A DNA stretch of 64,000 nt from Ophioderma brevispina (Eukaryota; Echinodermata; Ophiuroidea; Amphilepidida; Ophiodermatidae), in assembly GCA_023653785.1 (NCBI GenBank), contig JAMKCH010005381.1:1-64000 (forward strand). The letters are read 5' to 3'. Under the pieces are notes generated by a model. It searched no databases. It had not been told where the DNA came from and worked only from the letters and a program-made list of their open reading frames with translations. The position numbers and the translations under genes were made by a program. Shown piece after piece: positions 22,126 through 31,640 of this stretch. Numbering within the stretch: position 1 is the first letter of the stretch; each line of letters starts with the position of its first letter.

Positions 22126-23215
22126 ATTTTTATATCTTACATAATGATCATTCATGCATGCCAATATTTTAGGCACAATGAGTATTATGTTCAAATATCA
22201 CTTAATTTTAATTCTATAATTTCACGATATGTTCCCACAATGAGTCGCATAAACTATTGCATTTATTATTAGAATACTTTTGAATCCAAACTTTTCTTCA
22301 GTCCTACAAATCGTAACTGTTGATATTGTGTTTAAAAGTAATTACATATGTCTAAAGTTATGATATATTAATGAATTGGGTATTACTAAAAAATAACATT
22401 TTGGGGTAAGAAATTCAAGATTGATTAATTTCTTAGCAAAATAAATTTGAATGAGCTATGTTACGGTCTAGAATTTTGGCCAAAAATCACCCTTTTCTCC
22501 AATATATCACCCTTTACCCAGGGAGCCAAAACCCATATTTGGGAAGGAAATCTCTTTTCGAGTTATAAAAGGTTTTCCTATATAGGGGGGTTCTGTGATT
22601 CATATGCAACATCCCCAGGGTGGACAACTAATTCCGGAAGTGCCAGGGGGTCCCCACATTACGCTAAAGTTGTGACCCCCAGGTCCCATTTGTCATAACA
22701 GATTCTGCCATTTTAACCTGTTTTGAAGGGAACAGGGTTCTTGTAGAGCATGTTTTGAGTTTTAGAACGGCTGTTATAGTTAAGAAGATGCAGTGAAACT
22801 CAAACCATTGTAATTTTCATGAAAGGTGGAAGGGTGAGGAGGGTGATAGAGGGTATGGTAAGTGGGACAAATGGCATCTCTGCAAAGTATGTTGTGTTTG
22901 GTATCATATTGCACCAAATTTCAAGTAAAATAATACTGTATGAGTTTCTTTGATCTATTTCGCCCCCTGTGCATGTGGATTACCTGGCAGATTTTGCAGA
23001 GCAGGACTTCACACTTACACAGGACGTCACTGACCAGGCAAGATACTTGTTTTTGTCAGTGTACTCTACAGCAGGACCAGGTGATGGGTCATCCTTCTCA
23101 AGCTTTGATTCCTCAACAAGACTACTGCAGTCCTGAAAGTTTTGCCTCCAACAGAAGATTTGTTCTGTCTGCATTTGGAGCTGCTTTTGGCACAATCATT
23201 GCTCAGTGATAGTTT
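22126..23215. other. Unassigned interval with one open segment
   Basis: It is mostly AT-rich. A segment at 22,991-23,080 is open between CTGGCAG and GTGATG and would be phase 1-1, but the donor is weak and the peptide is not recognised. Confidence 0.3.
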
Positions 23216-23525
23216 TTGTGGCAACTAAGGGAAGGGCACAAACAGAAAATTCATATTCCTTTATGTTCTCATACGGCAACCTTTCAAACTGTTGTGACAT
23301 TAAGCAAAATTGGGTAATATTAGGTGACAACTGTGCATTTTAAGGGTCTTTAAATGATATTAATACACCAACTGCATGCCTGTGACCATGAAACAGCCAA
23401 ATTTCCAAGATTTCCACACCCCTAAAAGTTGGGGCCCCTTTGGTGGTCCACATGAAAAGTCTCTGAAATTACCCTAACTTTGACGACGCGCCATGTGCTT
23501 TGTAGTAGGGATAGCCTTTTCTATT
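23216..23525 (-). repeat. Interspersed repeat B, - copy
   Basis: The minus-strand sequence contains CCACCAAAGGGGCCCC, a GGAAATCTTG segment, TGTTTCATGGTCACAGGC and ATGCAGTTGGTGTATTA. The same order is found at 24,150, 37,520, 43,280 and 48,200. It is non-coding. Confidence 0.7.
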
Positions 23526-24109
23526 TTTTTTTTTTGCATCTCAAAGAGCACTCTTAAAAGATATCAGAAATATTGAAAATGTTTTGTATATTTGATTTCT
23601 TCACATTTTAATATATGCATAAAGATTATCAAGGCATGTTTTTATTACATTACGGTATCTCTATCCCCAGCATGCGGCCCCTAGTGCCCAGTGGCGTAGG
23701 CCAGATCTGACTATCTGGGGGAAGGCAAGAGATTTCTCGATTCCTGTACCAGCTTGAGGGATGATAAATGTACGAGGGGTGGGGTCAGGGTTCAGTGAGC
23801 TCCAGGAACAAAGTCGCGGCTGGGGTCTAGGAGACGGAGCTCCCATATGGTCCTAGGTTTTGCCAAGCCTAAAAAATTGTGTTTCAGAGAACAAATTTCC
23901 CCTTTTTTCCTCTTCTCTCTTCCTGTTTCTCTTCTGTCCCTTTTTCTTTCTCCTCATTTCCCATTCTCTTCTCTTTTTCCCACTTTCTCTCTTCTCTTCC
24001 CTCTTTTTCTTTATCTTTTTCTCGCCTTTCTTCTTTCCCTTCCCATTCTTGGCTCCCCTTCCCGATTCATTGGGGGGCAGCTTGCTCCCTCCACAATCCG
24101 GTAAGCCAA
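23526..24109. repeat. Polypyrimidine tract and flanks
   Basis: A nearly pure C/T tract (TTCC/TCTTTT type) runs from about 23,897 to 24,060. A segment at about 23,641-23,715 (TCTCTATCCCCAGC and GCCCAGTGGCGTAG) recurs inverted at about 24,795-24,865. No genes were seen. Confidence 0.55.
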
Positions 24110-24770
24110 TGGTAGTGCGCCGTCAAAGTTTGGGTTATTTTAACGACTTTCTCATTTGAGACACAAAAGAGAGGCCCCAACTTTTAGGGGGGGGGGGAGT
24201 GAAAATCTAAATATTTTTGCCTGCTTCATGGGAACCAGCATGCAGTTAGTGCATTTAGATTATTTAAAGCTCATTTTACTGCATTCATAACATTTAACCT
24301 TTGCCATTAGGCCCTATAAAATGGAAGCAAAATATTCTTTGCACGACGAGTCATGTTTGACCCCCACACCCACAAGTGAAGAAAATGCAACATCAAAATG
24401 GTGATTATAACCCATTTGAGATCCAAATGGTCAATAACTAAGCTCTGTGCAGTACAGAGGTCATAACTGATTTAGTTTTGGAGATAATACAACCTTTAAA
24501 AAGGCACTTTGCAATTTTGTCGTATATACACGGTAGAAGTTGCTATTACCACGCAGCGCATGGTGTGGGCCCCCCGTTCAAAGTTCAGGTACTTTTAGCG
24601 GCTTTTTCATGTGGACTACAGAGGGGCATGAACATCTTGATTTTTGGCCTGTTTCATGGTCACAGGTATGCAGTTGGTGTATTGAGATCATTTAAGTTCC
24701 CTTCAAGCAGCATTTAATATTGCCTATTAGGTCCCTATAAAATGAAAAAAAAAAAAATTGTCCTAATTAT
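24110..24770 (+). repeat. Interspersed repeat B, + copy
   Basis: It carries GGCCCCAACTTTTAGG, a TTTCATGG(G)AACCAG segment and a GCAGTTAGTGCATTT segment, plus the downstream ACATCAAAATGGTGATTATA and GGTCATAACTGATTTAGT parts also found after each DIRS copy. From about 24,530 the first part of the repeat starts again, so the block holds a second partial copy. Confidence 0.65.
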
Positions 24771-25620
24771 TAAGGCAGGCCTATTTTTTCAGACTCTGGC
24801 TACGCCACTGCGCACTACGAGCCGATGGGAGGGATAGAGATACTATAATGTAATGATTTTTTACGATGAGTTGCTTACCGTTAACTCCCCAATTGTTGAT
24901 GTATTAAAATTGCAATCCTCAAAGGCGGATGCAAGAATCCAAAAGAAAAAAAAAAAACTACCACCCCACTAATAAAAACGACCGGTCCGTAACTCTATGA
25001 CGTCATATTTTGGGGGGGGGGGGGGGGGGGGGGGGACGGACTGGCAACAACTAGACTACTCGCCTCTCTTAAAAACTATTGGCAGAAGTCATCAACCCGG
25101 TAAACATTTTTCCTTGTCTCCGTGTTTTGAGCAACCTTTTAGAAGGTGTTCTTGGCTTTTGAAAGCCCAAGAATCCCCTAGATCTATATAAAGCTCAATT
25201 CCATCTTTCATGGTTTAGATTTTGGATTAGGATTTTTGTTCAGGGAAAGATCGGGAAATTGTAGGCATATATTCCCGATTTCCCACCGTGGTGAATTTTA
25301 ATGAGTTTCAGAATTTTGCACCATGGTATTTTAATTATTGAGGCCATCGACCTTTTTCGAAACTAAAGTACAAGGGACTCGGGTCGATCGCTCGTAAGCC
25401 ACACCACTATTGATTCTCTTTGTGATCTTCTTATGGAAAAAGCCTTTGTATGAGAATCAATGCGTATTGACTGTACTTAATAAAACCTGTTTCCTTTGTG
25501 TTTCTCCGACAGCCTATGTTCATTATCTTTGGTCCCTAGGTCATAGGAGATAAGTCTTAGCGGTTCTGTTAAGAAAAAACGTGTTTAGTGTTCAGAGTTA
25601 TTTCTATACAATTGATTAGC
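24771..25620. other. Unassigned interval with G homopolymer
   Basis: A run of more than 20 G lies at about 25,012-25,035 and could form a G-quadruplex if real. The rest has no recognised feature. An AT-rich tract begins at about 25,625. Confidence 0.45.
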
Positions 25621-25624
25621 TGAT

Positions 25625-25700
25625 TAATACAAAGCGTATATATAATAATATATATTTATTATATATATATCTATATTCTATAATATATATAAATGAAAGA
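25625..25700. repeat. AT-rich microsatellite
   Basis: It consists of TA/TATT-type simple sequence just outside the left Penelope-like copy. Confidence 0.7.
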
Positions 25701-25764
25701 TGCATCTTCTTTGATCATGTAGAGGTGCGCAACTCCTGACTGGAGAGCCAGTATAACATTTACA

Positions 25765-27843
25765 AGAAGAAACAAGTAAAAAAAAGTACTCCCAGTTGAT
25801 TCATACAGACTTTTTCGCCCGAAGGCTCCTCAGGTGAATGAGAGAGGTTAAAGAGAAAACATTGTGACAAGAATGGGTTGGTGCTATTTGCATTACTAAT
25901 ACCAGGTGTGGTGGGAGGGGTCCCCACTTAAGTGGGTGTCAATGGGACTTTAAGCAGATAATGCAAATATGGTATTTAAACGGATCAATGGTCAGAGACA
26001 TACATGTGGCATATTCAATAAGTATATTGTATATAAAAAACATGGTAATCAATCAAACAATGTATTGGGTGTAATTAACATACAGTACTGTACAAAACAA
26101 GTTCATAAAAATGTATAACCGGCAACGGAATATGGTAAAATACAAGAAATTATAAAGACTTCTTGAAGAAGGAACTGATTGGCATGGGCGGCACTTGCTC
26201 GATTAATTCTGTCCTCAGAGTTTAAGGTTAGTTTGCTTTGTCTGCTGAAATAATGAAATATTTTCTCCCATATTACAGAGATGACGCGTTTTGATACACT
26301 TTGAGTAAGAGTTGCACTTTTGAAGAATTGTCCATTTACATATTATATTTAATGTTCTTGTCCTGCAGATGCCAGAGTGCTTGCTGAGAGCAGTTTGCTT
26401 CCTTTTGTGTAGCAGTTTGAACGAAGATTTGTGATTGTTCCAGCTCGTCTTAAATTCTGTGTCGCATAGGCCAATATATGTTTTTGAATTATGGTCGGTG
26501 TGACTGAGCTTTATCTATGGACCGATTGGATAGGCAGTTTCCGCATAGTGGACAAGTCTTGGGGTTTTCTTTGCGTTGCAGGTTTTTGGGGGGTTTTGGG
26601 TCGTTTCACGGAGGATTGATTTGTTAGTGAGTAATAATCTTGCCCATGTTGTCCATCAGATAGATGACCTTAAACATTGTTACGGTTAAAATTTTGTTGA
26701 GAGGGCTCCTTTCGGAAAGGCTAGCAATAAGTTGCAGAAACGTCCTTCCAACATTTGTGAAAACATTTTTGCTGAAAGGCGGGGAACCATAGTATGTTGG
26801 CTGCGTTTTGCGGTTTGTCCGGGCATCGGGGTGGTACTCGGCGTAGGGTGAAATTCAGTTCTGGTCATAACCAGCTTGTTTGAGTGCTTCTTGGTATGGC
26901 GCTTTGGTAGCATTGAATTGGGTTTCATCACTTGATATGTTTGAGAGTCTTCTGGTTAACGGAAGGGGGATTGTTTTGATGATATTCTTTCGGGTGTTGG
27001 ATTCTTGTTGACAACATGTTGATTGTTAGGTTTCATGGACGGGCGGTATGAGCAATATCAGTTACATGTAACGTCAAGGAAGTTAGTCACTAAGAACTTG
27101 GTCTACAGTTATTTTTAGGTCGTGCTTCTGGAATTCTGCAATGAGTTTTGTGGCAACTCTGTTGGCTTCGATGCAGAATGGTTACTTAGGTAGCTGTACA
27201 TCAATCTCTATATAGCCCACTCGTTGATCAAAAATATGTCTAATATTATACAATAGGTATATTCAAAGAGTCACAAGTTGCGCGCCGTCGTATGATCCCA
27301 TTGTAACATCAAATTGATGAGGTGGTCTGGATTTATGCCACGGGGAGTTTTCATGGAAGAAGAAGTGTGTTCTTGGCTTGGTTAATGGTCTCTGTCTCTG
27401 TAAGAGATCTTGGTGAATTTATATGCAAAATCCAAAGCGTCGTTGAGCAAACTTTGGGAATAGATGGATAAAATTCGACGACATCGAATTAGGAATGTAC
27501 AGGACTTTCTTTATTGAATGGACTTGAACCACTCTATTGTACTCTGCGGTTTTCCACGGATTGACATTGGTAGCATAATAAGGTCCTTGTTCTTCGGTCA
27601 GAGGTTTTGCTACGATTCCAAATTTCACTTTTGGCGGGTTTATGAGTCTAAATTTCAAGTGGTTGGGGAAGTTGTCTTTATGGTCTTTGATGGAGATAAA
27701 TGCAGGTTTCTGGGCCAGGGTTTCAATTCTGTCGTCGAGTTCGAGTTGTCGGCAATCCGTTTGGCTCTGCGTTGATGCCGTTGATTTGTGAGTTATCGGT
27801 CCTAGTGTAGTTGAAGTAGTATGTCTTTGAGTAGTTATTATAT
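25765..27843 (-). mobile_element. Penelope-like element, left (minus) copy
   Basis: Reading leftward from the palindrome centre, this copy encodes the later part of a Penelope-like reverse transcriptase and the start of the C-terminal GIY-YIG-type region. At 27,419-27,658 it reads KFRLINPPKVKFGIVAKPL and NPWKTAEYNRV, and near 27,230 an RT box resembling Y-R-D-D. The 26,686-26,931 part corresponds to the segment before the GIY-YIG domain. It is a broken pseudogene and its 5' part is missing at the centre. The 3' non-coding part holds a hammerhead-like motif. It mirrors 27,856-29,985. Confidence 0.75.
25798..25839 (-). ncRNA. Hammerhead ribozyme-like motif (left PLE copy)
   Basis: Reading the minus strand, helix I strand ATTCAC (25,839-25,834) is followed by the core CTGAGGA (25,833-25,827, matching CUGANGA), helix II GCC-TTCG-GGC, then GAAA (25,816-25,813), a short helix III region ending GTCTGTA, and helix I return TGAATC. 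The U-A at the end supplies the N-U-H cleavage site. Minimal type I hammerheads are known in Penelope-like elements. One base of helix I is missing on the return strand. Confidence 0.6.
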
Positions 27844-27855
27844 TCAGTTTACTTA
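27844..27855. repeat. Palindrome spacer
   Basis: About 12 bp separate two arms of roughly 2.1 kb each, where two Penelope-like copies meet 5' to 5'. Confidence 0.7.
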
Positions 27856-29985
27856 TATAATAAACTACTCAAAGACAATACTACTTCCAACTACACTAGA
27901 GGACCGATAACTCACAAAATTCAACGGCATCAACGCAGAAGCCAAACGGATTGCCCGAACAACTCGAACTCGACGACAGAATTGAAACCCTGGCCCAGAA
28001 ACCTGATTTATCCCATTCAAGACCTAAAGACAAAACTTGCCCAACCACGTGAAATGTAGGACTCATAAACACTGCAAAAAGTGAAATTGGAATCGTAAGC
28101 AAAACTAACTTGACGAATAAACAAGGACCTTATTAGTGCTACAATGGGTAATCAGTGAAGGGAAAACCACGAAGAGTACAATAGAGTGGTTCAAGTCCAT
28201 TCAAGAAAGAAAGTCCTGTACATTCCTAATGTTCGAGGTCGTCGAATTTATCCATCTATTTCCCCAAAGTTTGCTCAACGACGCTTTGGATTTTGCATCT
28301 TATAAATTCACCAAGATCTCTGACAGAGACAGAGAGATCATTAACCATGCCAAGAAAACACTTTCTTCTATGACAACTCCCCGTGGCATAATTCCAGACC
28401 ACCTCATCAATTTGATGTTACAATGGGATCATACGACGGCGCATGTGATGAACTTGTGAGTAGTTGGAATGACCTATTGTATAATATTAGACATATGTTT
28501 GACAAGAAGTGGGATATATAGAGCTGATGGACTAGCTATCCTACGTAACCATTCTGCATCTGAAGACAACAGAGTTGCCAAAAAACTTCATTGCAGAATC
28601 AGAAGCACGACCCTAAAAAATAACTGTAGACCTAAGGTCTTAAGGTGACTAACTTCCTTGACGTTACATACTTAAACTTGACTGATGGATCATACAGCCA
28701 GTCATGAAACCTAACAATCAACACTGTATGGTCAACAAGAAATCCAAACCACCCGAGAATATATCAAACATTCCCCCATTCCGTTAACCAGAGACTCTCA
28801 AACATCTCAAGTGATGAAACCAAATTCAAGCTAACCAAAGGCAACAATTTTAACCCAAAAGGGGGGAAAAAGCACTCAAACAAGCTGGTTATGACCACGA
28901 ACTGAAATTTCACCCTACGCCGAGTACCACCCCTTCACCGGACAAACGCAAACCAGCGCAACATAATATGGTTTCAACCCGCTTCAAGCAAAAAGGATTT
29001 CCACAAATGTTGGAAGGAAGTTTCTGCAACTTATTGATAAGCACTTCCTAAAGGAAGCCCTCTCAACAAAATATTTAACCGTAAACAATGTTAAGGTCAG
29101 CTATTCCTGCATGGACAACATGGGCAAAGATTAATGCACATAGCAAATCAATCCTCCGTGAAACAGACAAACCCCACCAAAAACCTGCAACATGCCGAAA
29201 CCCCAAGAATGTCCACTAGCGGGAAACTGCCTAGTCAAATCGGTCATATATAAAGCTACAGTCACCACCGACATAAGTCAAAAACAGATCTTGGCCTAGG
29301 CGACAAGAATTTAAGCTAGATGAACAATCACAAATTCTTCGTTCAAACGCTACATTTTTTTCAAAAGGAAGCAAACTGTTCTCAGCAAGCACGTCTGGCA
29401 TTTAAGGGACAAGAAAGCTTACACTATAATATTAAATGGACCTTCTCAAAAGTTGCAACTCTTACTCAAAATGTATCCAAAACGCTTGTCAACTCGGTAT
29501 ATGGGGAAATATTTCATTATTTCAGCAGACAAAGCAACTAACTTAAACCCTAAGACAGAATTAATCAGCAAGTGCCGCCATGCAAATAAGTTCCTACTCA
29601 AGAATGTCTTATAATTCTTGTATTTACCATATTCTTGCTGGTAGACATTTATGAACTCTGTTTGTACAGTGTGTAGGTAAATTACACCCAATACTTGTTA
29701 TTGATTACAATGTTTATATAATAACTTATGACTATGCCACATGTAATGTCTCTGCCATTGATCCTTTAAAGTAACAATTGGCATTGTACTTGCTAGTCAT
29801 TGACACCACTAAGTGGGACCCTCCCACACACCTGGTATTATTAGGCCAATAGCACCAACCCATCTTGGTCACAATGTTTATCTTTAAGCCTCTCATTCAC
29901 TGCGGAGCCTTCGGGCGAAACCGTCTGTAGTGAATCAACATGGAGTAATTTTTTTATGTTTTTTGTTACTTGTTTCTTCTTTAAC
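27856..29985 (+). mobile_element. Penelope-like element, right (plus) copy
   Basis: It reads rightward from the centre: KSEIGIVSK at about 28,090, an RT motif with FEVVEF at about 28,230, FDVTMGSYDGA at 28,411-28,443, and a box YRADGLAILRNH at about 28,513 that corresponds to the catalytic Y-R-D-D of Penelope-like RTs. The segment VIYKATV near 29,246 begins a GIY-YIG-type endonuclease, followed by NNHK and a KHVW-like stretch. It is broken by frameshifts. The 3' end carries a hammerhead-like motif and abuts AT simple repeats. Penelope-like elements are reverse-transcribing elements distinct from LINEs. Confidence 0.8.
29895..29935 (+). ncRNA. Hammerhead ribozyme-like motif (right PLE copy)
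   Basis: Helix I strands ATTCAC (29,895-29,900) and GTGAAT (29,930-29,935) are fully complementary. Between them are a core resembling CUGANGA but reading TGCGGA after the shared C, helix II GCC-TTCG-GGC (29,907-29,916), GAAA (29,917-29,920), and CCGTCTGTA, which gives a two-pair helix III and a GUA cleavage site. It matches the motif in the left copy at the same place. One core base (A6 to C) and possibly one C are lost here, so activity is doubtful. Confidence 0.55.
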
Positions 29986-29989
29986 TTGT

Positions 29990-30106
29990 GATATATAGAT
30001 TATTAGATATATATTATTAGATCGATATATATATATAGATAAGTATAATAGATATTAGATTGATATATATATATATTTATATATATATATATAGAGAGAG
30101 AGAGAG
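29990..30106. repeat. AT and GA microsatellite
   Basis: TA-rich simple sequence ends in a (GA)n run at about 30,093-30,106, immediately before another hammerhead-like motif. Confidence 0.7.
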
Positions 30107-30156
30107 GTTGTTCTGATGATCGCACAAGCGTGCTGAATGAAACTCCGAATAACAAC
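30107..30156 (+). ncRNA. Second hammerhead-like motif (candidate)
   Basis: GTTGTT (30,107) and AACAAC (30,151) can pair as helix I. CTGATGA (30,113-30,119) and GAAAC (30,139-30,143) match the conserved core. Between them TCGCAC and GTGCTGA can pair as helix II with a bulge around an AAGC loop. The helix II junction has two extra bases (AT) before GAAA, and the cleavage triplet would be ATA with one unpaired T in helix I, so it is imperfect. Confidence 0.4.
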
Positions 30157-30174
30157 TACCGTTCCAGCAAGTTC

Positions 30175-30288
30175 ATCAATTTATATATATATAAATTACC
30201 ATCTTCTGTATATAGGCTATATATTATAGATATATATATATATATATATATTAGACTATAGATATATATATTAGATGATATATATATA
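30175..30288. repeat. AT microsatellite
   Basis: TA-rich simple sequence flanks the TIR element that starts at 30,289 and supplies its TA target. Confidence 0.7.
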
Positions 30289-31421
30289 CAGGTGAGTCAA
30301 TAGAAAAAACCCTCCATCAGGAAAGCTTTTTTCTTCAAAGGTTTTTATTAAACGTTAGTTTGGCTTGAATGTGTGCTTTGGTTGTTTACAGGAATATAAA
30401 CAGGCTTATCAGAAGATTTTATTTGTGTTTCATTCGGACTTTTGATTCAGAAACTATGTCAATTTTGCGGTGAGACCTAAAAATTCTGTTGGCCCGATTT
30501 AGAGCTTTTCGCCATACAATGCGGAGAGACTGACACGACGTATGCCACCACACATTATAGCAAAGACAATTCACACGTTGCAATTTCAGATGGTATCGAT
30601 TTCATTTCGACAAAAACATATCAGTTTGAATAAAATGATCTCTGTGTACGGTAACATAAATTACAAGTAAAAATCTTCAACAAATTAAATTACCAATAAT
30701 ATTGTTCAATCATTAGAGTCAGTTTTTGAAAATCATCATATCAAGGTCTCAGTTCATGAACATAATGAAACTGCTCCAGCGAATTTTGTTTTACATCTCT
30801 AAGGTAAATATTTGCACAAAACAGTATACGTCAGCGTCCATAAAATGCGAGACGAACTAAAGCCTAAGTTTTCTTAAATTTTTTAAATGCAATTAAAACT
30901 AAAATTCAAGAATCGCACTGTTTTTTTTCAAACGGGCATACAAAACCTCCTATGGTGCACTTTGGCTCCCAGGTTTCGTTGTAGGTTTAAAAAACTATGG
31001 GGAATCTTGCTGGACAAAGTAAGTGCGGTCTTACATAGGTTATCTCGACTTTTCTTAGTGAGCAATTGACATTTTTTCTGTCAGCATTTCTTTTGTATCT
31101 CAGGGATATATTTTATCATCCCTCGCACCTTCTATTGTTAACAATAATTTGGTGTTAAATGTTGTACTCAAAATCCTAAGCTGAGACCATGTGATTTATG
31201 TAACGAGCATTCTTTTGTTCGGCTCAAAATCGGCCCCCAAACAGGATTTTAAGTGCTCTCAACAAAAAGGGGATAACTTTCTTCCTCCAAAGTCCAAATG
31301 ACACCAAATAAACATTTATGAGAGCGTTATCCTCTTTATAACCAAAGCAAACTTTTTGGCAACATAATTATTAACTATTTTAATATTTTTATCTGAATGT
31401 TGGGTTTGATGACTCACACTG
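30289..31421. mobile_element. Tc1/mariner-like TIR element (tentative)
   Basis: Ends CAGGTGAGTCA at 30,289 and TGACTCACACTG at 31,410-31,421 are imperfect inverted repeats (one base gap), and both outer sides are TA. The interior is AT-rich and has no transposase that could be read with confidence. TA flanks and a size of about 1.1 kb fit a decayed Tc1/mariner copy. Confidence 0.45.
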
Positions 31422-31427
31422 TAATAA

Positions 31428-31565
31428 TAATATAGATATATATATATATATATATTAATATATATGATATATTAATATTATATAGTTATAGTTCTAATAG
31501 ATATATATAGAGATATAGATTATAACCGACCGATATATATAGATATATATAGGAATTATATATAT
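31428..31565. repeat. AT microsatellite
   Basis: A TA-rich tract sits immediately upstream of the first DIRS unit. Confidence 0.7.
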
Positions 31566-31640
31566 AGTACAGTTGTTTTCTACCAAAAAGTGGTTTCGCG
31601 GTCTGTGTTCTTGTGGGTAGCGTACCGCGGATAACGAACA

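Noticed and set aside
23847..24159. Phe/Leu/Ser-rich frames resembling membrane proteins
   Set aside because: They are translations of a polypyrimidine tract in three frames.
25765..29985. Read-artefact palindrome as the sole explanation
   Set aside because: Symmetry ends at the 3' ends of the elements and flanks differ, so a biological head-to-head pair is preferred; it is still listed for checking.
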